Source: Icerya purchasi
Taxonomy: Eukaryota > Arthropoda > Insecta > Hemiptera > Monophlebidae
Reading direction: 5' to 3'
DNA: 64,000 nucleotides
Assembly: GCA_039619475.1 (NCBI GenBank)
Contig: CM077115.1
Location: 598,077,643 to 598,141,642, forward strand
Positions 46,237-57,385 of this stretch are shown here, piece by piece (position 1 is the stretch's first letter; the number at the start of each line of letters is the position of its first letter). The notes beneath the pieces were generated by a model. It was not told the DNA's origin. It searched no databases and saw nothing but the letters and a program-made list of their open reading frames with translations. Made by a program: the position numbers and the translations under genes.

Positions 46237-46733
46237 TTATTATTGCCATAAATACGGTAAAAGCGCGAATAGTGGGAAAAAATGTACAAATTATAATAAA
46301 TTTGAAATGTGAGCAAAAACATAAGACTTATATAATAATAAGTATATTGGGCAGAAACAAAGTATGCTATCAGATATGGATGTCAAACAAGAGAAAATAA
46401 AAATTTAATGTGATACATTGATAAAAGAAGATTAAATAAAATGAAACAAAACTAAAATAATGATAAAACAAAAAATAATTCAATCTTACATGTATAACGA
46501 TATAAAGAAAATGAAACAGGTAAATAAATCTAATGTAGATATATAAAAAAACGAATTTAAATTAAGATTAAAAGTAAAGACTAAGAATACAAATTTGATT
46601 ATTACGTCTGTCAACTAGTATATCTATATACATATATATAATTTATTTTTTTTTTTTTCTGTCCAAAGTAAATTACTGCTTCAATACACTCTACCATTAG
46701 CATAGATTTACAACACTTTTGTAATAAATACAA

Positions 46734-46735
<2 letters not shown>

Positions 46736-46767
<32 letters not shown>

Positions 46768-46768
46768 G
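46736..46768. repeat. (ATA)n microsatellite
   Basis: About ten ATA/AAT units. Confidence 0.9.
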
Positions 46769-46805
46769 TTATGACAAAAATAAATTTTAACATTTAATTA
46801 AACAA

Positions 46806-46985
46806 TTATATATATATAATTTTTAGATCTCCTACGCGTTTCGAAGCAAACACTTCGTGTTCACGGGAGTAATTATAATATAAATAATGAAGAACGGTAA
46901 CTACATTTAAAATTAACCGTGAACATGAAGTGTTTGCTTTAAAACGCGTCGGGGATTTAAAAATTATATATATAATTATATATAA
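46806..46985. mobile_element. Imperfect inverted pair of Penelope-type ends (second family, degenerate)
   Basis: The left arm (minus strand, about 46885-46806) and right arm (plus strand, about 46915-46985) share 'ccgtgaacaNgaagtgtttgctt', then a gaaa-like box, the palindrome acgcgt, and 'g.ga.tt.aaaattatatata'. In the left arm ctcc before the core can pair with ggag after acgcgta, as stem I would. However, the ctgatga core is reduced to cgtga in both arms. The layout copies the inverted pair at 37.6-37.9 kb with different sequence. Likely solo terminal repeats of another Penelope-like family. Confidence 0.5.
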
Positions 46986-47339
46986 AAAAGTCACTTTTAT
47001 CACAGATGTCGGCAATTTTTAATTTTTAATATTTTAAATATATTTTTTGTGATAAAAGTGACTTTTTTATATATAATATTTTGGAAATAATAACAGAAAA
47101 TGGACACTTATAATTTAAATATAAAGAAGTATGTATATGTAATTGTTAATAAGTGTTAAAATTTATTTTTGTCATAGCTATATTTTTAACAATGAGTTTA
47201 AATAATGAATACAGTAATAATAATAATAATAGTAGTAAAATGTTTGTAGTTGTAATAATTAACATGACTGTGTGTGTGTTTTATAATAAATAGACCAAAT
47301 AGCAATAACCAGAAATGTATTAGTTAAATACAAAAAATA

Positions 47340-47400
47340 TATTAACATGTTTCGTAACAAAAGCTGTTATTTATCATGGGTTACTGCAATTAGAACAGTT
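47340..47400 (-). ncRNA. Hammerhead-like motif with gaaacatgtt end (degenerate)
   Basis: The minus strand shows atgataa where ctgatga is expected, then a, a 5-bp stem II (taaca, loop gcttt, tgtta), c, gaaa and the palindromic acatgt, followed by the u-containing cleavage position. Core substitutions at two positions and no convincing stem I indicate a dead copy. It shares the gaaacatgtt word with 37145-37195. Confidence 0.35.
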
Positions 47401-47449
47401 ATATAGAATTAATTCATTGTTATTCATAAATAAATATAGTACAAAATTT

Positions 47450-47645
47450 AATATCAGGATGCGGGAAGGTAGCACGAGGTCAGCAAATGATATATTCCTA
47501 AGTTGAATAAGTTTCATACAAGACTACAGATACAATATAAAGCAGCGATAATATATAATTTTCTTCCTTTAGATATCAAAAATCTTTTAAGGAATTATAA
47601 AAAGCGGCATAGGATTAAACTAATACAGGCGTTTAATATGTAGCC
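47450..47645 (+). pseudogene. LINE C-terminal scrap (CR1-like, tentative)
   Basis: Broken frames give TRSANDIFLS, then FHTRLQIQYKAAIIYNFLPLDIKNL and IKLIQAFNM. That order (TR...D......R......F..A...N.LP..I) is the familiar C-terminal tail of CR1-type LINEs. The fragment is under 200 bp, so confidence is limited. Confidence 0.4.
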
Positions 47646-47708
47646 GCTTCAGTCTGTAATTTAACGTTTTCCCATTAGCTTACTAATTCCACTTTCGTCC
47701 GGCACATA

Positions 47709-48175
47709 ATTTTTTTTTTTTTTTTTAATTGGGCTCGTCAACCGAAGACCTTCACCCAGAAACAATTAAGGGAAAACGAAAGTTATACAGTGAGGCGATC
47801 AGCTATCGCTAATAAGAAGGAAACAATGGAGAGGATAATAAGTGTAGAAGGAAAAGACAGGATATAACGAGCACAAAAAGGAGCAGGAAGCCCCAGCCCA
47901 AGCAAGTGGGAATATAGAGCCGAGCGCTCTAATGAAAGAAATGAACACTTAATAAACACGTGATCGGTGTCACAAACAACCGCATCATTTGAATGGAGAG
48001 GACAACATGGGGAAGAGGTCAACGAGAGGCGAAAGCGTGAGGAAGGTAGCAAGGAATGGTTTAAGCGCAAACGCACAATGGAGACAACAACAGAGCGAGG
48101 AAGTGAAGGAAACAGAAGGAACCAAGGATTTGAAGGAAGATTAGGCTGAACGGACAGATAAAAGGAGCGACAATT
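47709..48175 (-). pseudogene. LINE family B C-terminal end with poly(A)
   Basis: The minus strand has an open frame (48076-47783) reading LRLNHSLLPSSRFRLSLTS, CCPLHSNDAVVCDTDHVFIKC, FLSLERSALYSHLLGLGLPA and SFLLAIADRL. The C-x-LH...D.VVCD.DHVF..C spacing is the zinc-knuckle of post-RNase H LINE tails. The 3' UTR 'ggtcttcggttgacgagccc' runs into poly(A), seen as a T run at 47710-47726. Truncated at about 48175. It is the best-preserved family B tail in the window. Confidence 0.75.
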
Positions 48176-48179
48176 AGTA

Positions 48180-48671
48180 TACTGCTATGTTTATAAATTA
48201 TTCCCCTCACCTTCCTCTTAATTAATCTAAGTATGTTTTCCCATCTTCATTATACTCGTATACGCAGTAATTGTGTTATACCTAATAACTCTGTACAACA
48301 GATTACATTTTTAATTTTTCTTTTCAAATGTATTATCTAGACTACGTTTTCTTTTCTTTTATAAAATTTTATGATTATATATATAAAGAAGTGTTTACTT
48401 ATTTTATTTATTTATTATTTTTTATTGTTATATTTTTTGTTATATTCATTTATTTATTTATTTATTATTTTTTCAGTGCTTTTTATTGTTAATCTGCAAT
48501 CCATTACTTGCGCAACTTTGCGCATAAAAGGAAATTGGATAATAATAATAATAATAATAAAATAAATTATATGATTTGAATGATATATAAAAATTAATAT
48601 CCCGAATACTTAAATTTTCGTATTTAAATAACACATTTCTGGTTATTGTTATTTGAGTTGATTTAATATAG

Positions 48672-48733
<62 letters not shown>

Positions 48734-48895
48734 CGTAATAATTAATATTAAAGATAATAAGTAATGAAAATAATTTAAAACATTCAAAATCATTTCTTGG
48801 AACACTATATTAAATCAGTGATTGCTACGGTCGTAAAGAATTTCTGAAACAGTTAGGGTGATAAGAGATTTATCTTTGTAATGTTTAGCGTATCG
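48180..48895. repeat. AT-rich DNA with (AAT)n microsatellites
   Basis: (AAT)n at 48538-48560 and a long (AAT)n of about 21 units at 48670-48734, with TTTA-rich sequence at 48397-48475. No gene. Confidence 0.85.
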
Positions 48896-48899
48896 GTAA

Positions 48900-49305
48900 T
48901 TTGGCAAAGAAGGAATGGCTGATGTTGTGCTGCATGCTGTTATCAAATCACGTGCTTGTGGAAAGCGCATTGGTCCTCATGTCAGACATTCTTAAGGCTA
49001 ATCAATTGAACCATGGTGGCCAGAAAAAAGCATTTCCCGCAGAGATTATTGTGCCCTTAGTCGCCTACGCATAAGTGGCTCATGCGTGTCGCGTAACTTT
49101 ATTTTTCAGAGAGCCCTATGAATTGTCCTTTCTATCGCCAAGGTGTTGCTCCTTCAACTCCCCACATACTGTGCGACTGTCCAGCACTTCCATTCCATCG
49201 TCAGCCCCCTTTTTTATAGATAATGAAGCAGTTACTAATATTCTTCAGAATTCCATCCGTGCAACTTCATCGGTGACGCAGTTTATCAGCATCAGTGCAT
49301 AGGTA
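48900..49305 (+). pseudogene. LINE family C C-terminal end
   Basis: Matches 21215-21665 (minus): 'cattggtcctcatgtcagac', 'accatggtggccagaaaaaa', 'gcatttcccgcagagatt', 'cgcctacgcataagtgg' and 'cccacatactgtgcgactgtcc' recur with few changes. It encodes, in broken frames, the NCPFYRQGVAPSTPHILCDC-type zinc knuckle. Two independent copies on opposite strands support a dispersed family. Not functional. Confidence 0.72.
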
Positions 49306-49309
49306 GTTA

Positions 49310-52300
49310 TCTATAAGACCAAACCACGCATCCTCGTACTATAAAAAGCCACAGAGCAGTTAAACGCGGTACAGAGTGTTGCGTCTACAAAAAAAAAAAA
49401 AAAAAAAATTAAAGGAAATGTATACTTTTCTTAAAACAGAAATGGCAGAGAATTCAAAATCGAAATTTACATTCGCCGGACTTCCCTGAGGTACTTTTCG
49501 TACTGGAGAAAACACATTCGTACATAAGTGTGACCTTTTTAGCAAATCTTCAACTACATTTTTTATGCGCGTACTTCGTAAATCGACATGAACATTGTTT
49601 ACTACATTTGAAAATGTCGTACGTAAAAAAAGACTTGAATTTTCTTAGATTTTAGTTGCTGAAAAAATGAACAATTTATCTTTTCCATGTGTTTCCGTCA
49701 AGAAAACAAAAATTTCCCTGAAACGCGTAATAAATATTTCATCTTGAAGAATTATATTCCGTCGATATTTCGATTTGTATTCAATGCGTTCGGTTTCCGT
49801 TGCGATGATGCAGTGAATTTGTTAAGTCATCGAATCGATTAACAAACTCATATTTTTTACTGTATTTAATCTCTTCATTAAAAATCTGCGGTATTGAGTT
49901 GCTAGCGAGTTTGCTTCTTCACTTGGAACATTGCTTTTTCGACATTTAAGCTTGCTTCTCAAATCTCTGGAACATATCGTTTTATCACTCCCATCATTTT
50001 TATCAAAAACTAGGTTTCCTGCGTAAACTAAAACTTTTTTCTCTCTTCACACATAGCCATTTTACTAAACCATCCCGATTTTTTTAACGATTTCTGTAAG
50101 AATATCCCTTATTATTATTACATTGCGAGGATGTTTCCGGTCATTAAAACACCGTACATGCAAAATGAAACCTACCTCTCACCGAGGTTATTTGCGACAA
50201 GTGAACAACGAATTTACAAGCATTTCTTATATTAATCCTGGAAAAACAAATATTTTTACAAAAAAAAAAAAAATATTTGTTATTTAAAAATCCCCCGAGA
50301 CTGGAGCCGCATAAGAGATAAGCTGCATACCAAATTATCACACTAAGAAGTTCGGAATGACTTAATAGTTACGTTAATAATAATAATAAATCACATTGTA
50401 TATAAATCAAATCATTACCGGTAATAAAATTAAAATAACCACACCTAAATTAACACGTTTAAGATTAACTACAGGCGTACGAATTAGTAGATACATTTAA
50501 AAATAAACTGATGGTGTGTGTATGTATATTCGTTCAAATTGTGATCTTAAACATTATCCCAATACATAAGATAACTACGCAATAAGCAATTTGTTTTAAT
50601 ATATTTAATTTAAATTCTAAGGCTGTTGTTAAATAGCAGCTTAATATGTATAATTATTACATTCGGTGATTGTCGGTACTATGTCGCTGTCATCTTGACT
50701 ACTGCCTTTAATTAATTATAAGTACACTTGCAAAGGACTTCTTACACATTATTTTTACTGTAATCATTGTTGTGTTAATACTAATAATGTTATACTTAAC
50801 TACGATTTCCACACACAGTCCTTTGCCACTTTATTCACATATATATTTTATAAATACTATTTTTTTTTTTTTTTTAAAAAAAAAAGGAAAAAAAAATCGC
50901 GTTTGCTTAAACAAGTTTTTGGTATTTAGTCGAAACCTAGACGGCTGGTCTAATCACTGATGAATACATTAATTTTCTAATTAATATTCGCGGCATTTTT
51001 CCTAACGAAACTAGCTTCAAATTCGGGATGTGTTTAAACGGTTACCATTTAGCTTAACTAAATACTTTCGGAAATAAAACCTTTTCTAATATCTTGTCAT
51101 AATCAATTTTCCGGTGAATACTGTGAAACCAAAAAAAAAAAAAAAAAAAAAAAAATAAACCATTTATTATTATTGGTCAACTGCAAGGAAACAAAATACT
51201 TTGTAGGCGCATATAATTAAAAGTGTGAACTTTATTTATATACCGCGCGCATATAATCGTTGAACATGAATGATTAACGGTGCTAAAAAATCTGTTCTTT
51301 TCTTAGTGAAAAATGAGCTTCGAAATAAAGATGCTATTCGCTGTAACTCTCGTAATACACACCTAATCGAATCTACAGGGGAATGGTTAAGATTAAGAAC
51401 GTTTTAAAATGGATGCGTAGATTTTTATTATCTAAATTAAGCTCGCGTCTAGTTGTGGAAGTATTAATCGTAAGAACTATTGAATAAGAATTGTACATTT
51501 TAAAGCGATCGCCGGAGAGATAGCGATCTCGGCATGACCATAATATTAAAGGCCACGTCGAAAGCGATTATTAATCGGTCGAGTAAAATTAAACGCATTT
51601 TCCCGGAAGCCGATAGAGGGAATTTCGGTAAACGATATTTTCGCTGGTCGACGGAGAAATTTAATTCATTAGAACCGATTTCGAACTCGGACTGATTTAT
51701 AGCTGAACTTTCGCTGGCTAAAAATGACCGTCGCATTACTGGCCGAGAGAACGGCGAAGAAGTTACCAAGTACAATGGAGAAAAGTCAAGACCGGATTAT
51801 TATTGGCTGGCTGCTCGAATATTATATACCGGTGCCGCCGTTGAATAGTTTCGATAGTTTCGGCAACTTTTCCAACACTTCTCGCCATCCTGATAACAGG
51901 TATCAGATCATCGTCGGGTGCTTGAACAAGTCACCACCACACATCTTTTAACTGCGTCTCGCTCGGCCAATCACGGTTATACGATGTTACTATTGCACTC
52001 GCTGTCCATATATTAAAATAAGCGAAATCGTTTTTGTAAATCTCCATCATTGATCAGTTAATTGTTTTATTAAATGCTTCGGTTAAAATTTTCAACTGCA
52101 TTCTGTCGGATCGTTTATTTTACCTCGTGGTTGATCTAAATCAAAAAACCACAGCCGATTTACTAACCTCAGATGTAAAAAGTACTTGGACATTGCGTGT
52201 GTCCTATTTTAAAATGGGAGCGGCGCTTGAAGTGGGTCCCAGAATCAACAAAATCGCAGCTATTAATTCAGACATCGGACCAATTCGTTTCTCCTTTATG

Positions 52301-53860
52301 AGATATACGTATTATATAGTATGGGAGGAGATTTCAAGTAGTTGCGCGGAAGAATCGGTTCTTGAACTGATACTCTGTGGAATTTACTTTTGCCACATCT
52401 ACGATTAATGGAATTCCGAAAAAGCTGTTACCGAGCATATTATTACGCAGGTGTTTCTCTAATTCTTAATTGTTCAAATTATCGAACCGAGAAATACGCA
52501 GTAATCGAAAAAAAATAGCGATTCTGTAGTTAACGGATTTAATACATAAATACGGAATTTACTCAATAACACCGGTAAAAAACAAACATTTCGGAAAACG
52601 GAAAACAACGGCGTGCTAACAACAACACGTGAATACAAACAACAATGGCCGATTAATCGATATTGACGACATGCATGGGCGACATCTATATGATATATCG
52701 TTAAATGTAGATATCGGTATAGGCGACGCGTATAACATAAGTGGCGCTAATCGTTAGCAACACGTATAAGCGATACATATAATACATACGGTTTTAAGCG
52801 TTAACAGCAGGTATGAGTCGGCATTTAAGATTTCCTACTTACAACCTATAATCTTTTAAATTTAAACAGAGCCCGATCAAGATAAAACAAAACTTCCGAT
52901 TATCATCCTCCGTAATGAACGTGTAGAAGAGATGCCAGAAATCGCATTACGTTCTCGTTATCTGATTTCCATATCAGTATCGTCGAATCGTTCAAGCTTG
53001 GACGATCGTCGTTACAACTTCAATTTGAGACTTCCGTCGTCAACTAAAACCGTAACCGTATTGAAAATTCTAGAATAATCATCACCGATTATTCCGGATG
53101 GCTTAGCACGTAATCATAAGCGAGACGTTCAGTTGAAATTTGTAGAAAATTTTTGATATTCATTTTACGAGCACGCGCAGAGCAACACTTATCTGAAATA
53201 GTTTTGAATTGTTCCATCGCAATAAACAGTTAACCACATACGAAAATTGTGACAACCTAAAAGAACGGGGTATAATTGAATTTTCGGAATAAGGGTAATT
53301 TGAGTACAGCTGGTATAATATATAATAGATTGTTCCCCACTCCGGGGGTTATACGAAATAACCCAATTAAAACACGATAATTCGTATACAATTTAATTTC
53401 TTACGGAGGTCCAAAATTATCTGCAAAACCGTCTTCTTACGAAAGTGCAGCAAGAACATTGATAACGAGAAAGGGTATTAGAAATTACTGTGTCTAGAGA
53501 TATTAGAGCTGTTCTCCTTTGAACTGTGAAACTCGGGTTTCTACGCGCGGTAAATAGTACAATGGCTTCAAAATATTCAACTATGGCATATCTTTTCTTT
53601 TTTACGAATTCGTTTATTTTTCCCGGGCGAATGTGTTGTCGAGTCCTCACCGCCCCCCCCCCAAAAAAAAAATATTTTTCTTCTTTTATTTCCTGTATTC
53701 AGTTGTACTGTTTTTCTTTTACCGATAATATAACAAGCTGCTCATAGTGAAGTAGCGACGCGGAATCATTTTATTTTATATTTTTAATCGGCAATGACAT
53801 AAATGTTTACACGCGTAATAATAGCAACACAAAAATACTGTTAAATAATTTTTATCGACT
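49310..53860. other. Long noncoding stretch, no gene recognised
   Basis: About 4.5 kb without a supported gene. Homopolymers occur at 49389-49409, 50863-50883 and 51131-51155. About 51400-52440 and 52560-53100 are non-repetitive and more complex, and might hold conserved noncoding sequence. The 93-residue frame at 52127-52408 has no recognisable domain. Confidence 0.4.
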
Positions 53861-53869
53861 TTATAAAAG

Positions 53870-54130
53870 CCTTTTTGACACAATTAATATTGTTAAAAGA
53901 ATTCGGAGACATAAGAATCTCTGGAATATATTTAAATTGATTTAGAAATCACTTAACAGATAGAAACAATGTTGTACAAAAATAAATGGAACAGCGGTTA
54001 GCGAAAAAATTTAAATAATATATGGAGTACCACACAAGGGTCTATATTAGCTCCAATACTATTTATAACCTATATTAGGAATATTAGTAAAACATTAAAA
54101 TCTGCAAAAAGATATTGAATGGTTTATGCC
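53870..54130 (+). pseudogene. LINE RT core scrap (palm motif B region)
   Basis: Plus-strand frames give LTDRNN-VVQK, then a broken [21 protein letters not shown] (about 54020-54090), which is RT motif B and the following helix in LINE RTs ([20 protein letters not shown]). The YADD motif is not found downstream. About 200 bp, inactive. Confidence 0.6.
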
Positions 54131-54830
54131 TAAATAGTTATAGATGAATGGTGATAGGTTTTAGAAACTAAGTGTGTAATATTTATTTACGTGTATTTAT
54201 TTTGGGAACCCGTGGACAAGCCAACTGACTTGGTGGGGACTAAGATATCGCACATGGTTTAAAAAAAAACAAAAAAAAAAAAAAAACTGTTGCTTTTTTA
54301 AATAGATTACCTCCAACTCTTTAAAAATAAAAAAAAAAATAGCGCCTAAATGATCGCACTGCTCAATATCTGCAAAATTCTTAGCTAAAACGGCGAAGAT
54401 ATATTTTAATTTTACAGATTCTGACTGAAAAATCGCTATCATAATAGCGTAGTCAATCTAAAAAAAAAGAAAACTCAACAGAGTAATGCGGATTATTCAT
54501 AAATGCTTAACAATACTAAACATAGTGGAAGGATCGGTTTCCTCTTTCTCGAAAGCGGCCTTGATTTTCTAACGTTTTCCCGGTTTAGGTTGGCTCTAGA
54601 TTACGACCTAGAAATGGAATCACTTAAATTCACATATTTAGTATACTGTTTTTATTAGGCGATTAAGCTGTTGACTCGATAGAATGTAATATTTGGTTAA
54701 TTCCGAAATTTTTAATTAATTCCCCCCCCCCCTTCGACATTACAAATTACATTTTAAATAAAATTAATAATATATAATAAAATAAACTTTAATAACAAAC
54801 AATATAGATCAATAAATTAGATAAATACCT

Positions 54831-54872
54831 ATTTAAAAACGTTTTCGGGCATAACCCATCATCAGCTAACAC
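54831..54872 (-). ncRNA. Hammerhead ribozyme motif in the Penelope 3' repeat
   Basis: Minus strand: gttag (54870-54866), core ctgatga (54865-54859), one unpaired t, stem II gggt/gccc (54857-54854 with 54850-54847), gaaa (54846-54843). Then stem III aacgtt (54843-54838), a palindrome, and cleavage nucleotide t at 54837, followed by ttaaa. Stem I is weaker than in the 37.8-kb copy: four pairs (ttag with ttaa), one of them G-U, then a mismatch. Core, stem II and stem III are identical to that copy. Hammerheads in Penelope-like terminal repeats are known; activity here is untested. Confidence 0.72.
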
Positions 54873-55032
54873 TAACTTAAAGGAAACTTAAAACATACTG
54901 AAGTGAATATAGGGAATACATGTGTATATATAGTAGATGTAAAGAGGAATAAACATGGCAGGTATAAAAATCTATATGTTGAAAATGCTAATAATTAATA
55001 TAAAATATAAAATAAAACAAGAAGACAAAAAG

Positions 55033-57024
55033 TTAAATTTTTATATTAAACAGTGGATTATTATTATTAGGTGTTTGGTCATTTAAAATATTATTTTTAT
55101 ATTTATTTATATAATAATTTTCTGCAATGTTCATATTATTACCTTTGTGATAAGTGGCCAGGATGGTTACAGTATTTTCTATTGAATTAGGTTTATGTTT
55201 ATTTTTAATTAGATGTTCTGCATAGGTTGATTTTTCTATTTCATTATTATTAAATGCTTTTATATGTTCTTTATATCTGCAATTGATTTTTCGCCCTGTT
55301 TGACCAATGTATGATTTCTCACAATCAGTACAATTTATTTTATATATACCACTATTTTCGTAAATATTATTATTTTTTAAATTTAAGGTGTTTATTTTAT
55401 ATTTTAAATTATTTTTAGTTTTGAATGCTACATTTAAACCTTGTTTTTTGAATAAATTGGTTAATTTGTATATGTTATTGTTTATAAATGTGAATGTTAT
55501 CCATCCTTTATTGTTAGTAGCATTATTGACTCTTAATTTTTGTATATATTTTGATTTTGATTTTATTTTGTGAATTAGTTTATCTATTATTTGTTCGTCA
55601 TAACCATTATTTCTTGCCAAAGTCTTTAATATATTAATTTCTATTTGTTTTTTATTTATATTCATGGGTGTAGTTAATAATCTATTTATTGCATTCATGA
55701 AGTAAGCATATTTATGTTGGTTTGGGTGATTTGATGTTTTATGAATTATATTATCAGTGGTGGTTTGTTTTCTATAAATATTATATGTTAACTTATCATT
55801 TGATTTTATTATTGTTATATCTAAGAAATTTATTTTGTTATTTTCTTCTTTTTCCATAGTATAATGAATATTTTTGTGAATTTTATTTAAATCATTTAGA
55901 ATGTCATTTTCAGTATTACTACTATTTTCATCAAAAATTAGTAGTGTATCATCTACATATCTAATATAAGATTTAATATTGTATTTTTGTATTATATTTT
56001 CCATGTATATTTCTTCTAAATTTTGTAGAAAGATTTCACTTAAAATACCTGACAAAGGTGAGCCCATAGCTAAACCATTATTTTGTATATACATGGAGTT
56101 ATTAAAATTAAAGTAATTTTGCTCTGTAACAGTTTTAATTATTTGGATTAATTGATTACAAAAAATATTATTCTTTAACTTATTTACAGATTTTTTAATT
56201 ATATCTATGGTTTCATTTATAGGTATATTTGTATAAAGGTTTGTTATATCATAAGAAATTAATTTAGTTTTGTTATTAATTTTTATATTTTTTAATTTAT
56301 CAAAAACATCCAATCTGTTTCTAATAGTATATTTATTATTAATTGATATATTAGTTTTTAATATTTTAGTTATTAATTTTGAGATTTTATAAGAAGGTAC
56401 ACTAGTATAATTTATTAGTGGTCTTATAGGAGCATTATTTTTATGTATTTTTATTAAAGGGTTAAGAGTTGGTGCTTTTGGGTTCATATTTATTAAATAT
56501 TTAGCTTCATTATTATTTATTATTATATCAGATTCTTTTATTATTTTCCTTATTTTTATTTGATATTTATTAGTGGGGTCTGTTTTTATTAATTGTATAT
56601 TATTTTCTTTTAAAAAATTTTCAGTTTTTTGGATGATTTCATTTTTATTGATGATTACTAAACTGTTTCCCTTATCTGCTTTTACAATGACTGCATTGTT
56701 TTGTTTTAATTTACTATTGATATTTTTAATTGTGTTTTGTTTTTTTAAATGTTCTATATTTGTTTCATTTTTCTTTAAGATATTTCTGATGGCATGAGTT
56801 GCCTCAGCTCTAATAATTGTTTGATCTTCAATTGGTAATTTTTGGATAGCAGATTCAGTTTCTATAATTAAATTTTCATATTGTTTTTTGTTATATATGT
56901 TTAAATTATATTTATAGCCCAAATTTACAGTATTAATTTCATCATTTGTTAATTGTATGTTGGTTAAGTTTATAGTTCTGGGATGAAAATTAAATTTGTT
57001 ATTATCTGCAAGTTTTGGATAATA
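55033..57024 (-). CDS. Penelope-like reverse transcriptase with GIY-YIG endonuclease
   Basis: The frame is open for 664 codons from after a TAA at 57027-57025 to a stop at 55032-55030. There is no ATG near its start. A TTG at 56922 begins the 629-residue part numbered here, and the first ATG lies about 145 codons further on. Family-like sequence continues upstream of the TTG (FHPRTINLTNIQLTNDEI), so the true start is missing. In the numbered part: VKADKGNSLVI (80-90); APTLNPLIKIHK (150-161); RT motif A ISYDITNLYTNIPI (222-235); motif B GLAMGSPLSG (283-292); catalytic YVDD (322-325). The GIY-YIG domain follows, with GIY (525-527), CTDC (531-534), YIGQTGR (538-544), CRYKEH (548-553) and Glu 601. 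In this family the enzyme primes reverse transcription at nicks made by the GIY-YIG domain. No stop or frameshift interrupts the domains. It is extremely rich in Asn, Lys and Ile, in line with AT-rich codon use. Confidence 0.92.
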   Translation of the reverse strand, partial: YYPKLADNNKFNFHPRTINLTNIQLTNDEINTVNLGYKYNLNIYNKKQYENLIIETESAIQKLPIEDQTIIRAEATHAIRNILKKNETNIEHLKKQNTIKNINSKLKQNNAVIVKADKGNSLVIINKNEIIQKTENFLKENNIQLIKTDPTNKYQIKIRKIIKESDIIINNNEAKYLINMNPKAPTLNPLIKIHKNNAPIRPLINYTSVPSYKISKLITKILKTNISINNKYTIRNRLDVFDKLKNIKINNKTKLISYDITNLYTNIPINETIDIIKKSVNKLKNNIFCNQLIQIIKTVTEQNYFNFNNSMYIQNNGLAMGSPLSGILSEIFLQNLEEIYMENIIQKYNIKSYIRYVDDTLLIFDENSSNTENDILNDLNKIHKNIHYTMEKEENNKINFLDITIIKSNDKLTYNIYRKQTTTDNIIHKTSNHPNQHKYAYFMNAINRLLTTPMNINKKQIEINILKTLARNNGYDEQIIDKLIHKIKSKSKYIQKLRVNNATNNKGWITFTFINNNIYKLTNLFKKQGLNVAFKTKNNLKYKINTLNLKNNNIYENSGIYKINCTDCEKSYIGQTGRKINCRYKEHIKAFNNNEIEKSTYAEHLIKNKHKPNSIENTVTILATYHKGNNMNIAENYYINKYKNNILNDQTPNNNNPLFNIKI

Positions 57025-57304
57025 TTAAAAATTTTTTAGAATTTAAAATCCGAAAAACCTTTAAATGTTAAATCTTTGTACATCTTGTTTGTTGATAACT
57101 AATAAATTAATAATTAAATACTAGACAACTGAGATGTATCGAATTTCAGAACTTTTTACGATCTGTTACATTCACATGTGCCTTAACCGATGATGGAATG
57201 AAACTAGACTTCGTTCACTATTTCATGTACATTTTAGATTTTGGTTTGTAAAAATTGTATTAATTCATCTAACAGAATGAACAAAAGTTTCATACGTGTA
57301 TATA

Positions 57305-57385
57305 TTATGCATGCCGTCGCGGCAGCCTATAGAGCGTTTGGCTTTCATTACGGAAGTATTCAATTTGATCCCAGGTGACGGCAGA
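57305..57385 (+). repeat. tRNA-like SINE head
   Basis: 'cagcctatagagcgtttgg' (57323-57341) resembles a tRNA D arm/A box and 'aatttgatcccag' (57362-57374) resembles a B box with an expected gap. The whole 57314-57385 segment resembles a 72-base tRNA with a degraded acceptor. A tRNA-derived SINE head or tRNA pseudogene is likely. No tail is identified. Confidence 0.45.

Larger units (their letters stand above)
54775..57024 (-). mobile_element. Penelope-like element with hammerhead-bearing 3' end
   Basis: This is a minus-strand unit consisting of one long RT/GIY-YIG frame (57024-55033), about 160 bp of spacer, a hammerhead ribozyme motif (54872-54831), and an AT-rich tail to about 54775. That tail shares words with the terminal repeats at 37.6-37.9 kb. 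No matching upstream terminal repeat is visible between 57025 and 57800, so the element seems 5' truncated, as is common for this class. A C run at 54723-54732 (and G run on minus) lies just past the tail. Confidence 0.85.

Noticed and set aside
48473..48805. Minus-strand frame with a long run of Ile and Tyr
   Set aside because: Produced by (AAT)n microsatellites at 48538-48560 and 48670-48734.
52127..52408. 93-residue frame as a host gene
   Set aside because: No domain, no similarity I can recognise, and no intron or regulatory context; chance length is plausible.
57181..57215. ccgatgatggaatgaaac as an upstream Penelope hammerhead that would complete the element
   Set aside because: The first core base pair region is wrong (cgatga), stem II cannot form, and the flanks do not match the downstream repeat.
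57305..57385. Functional tRNA gene
   Set aside because: Box-like arms exist but the acceptor stem does not close and the B box has substitutions; a SINE head or tRNA pseudogene fits better.
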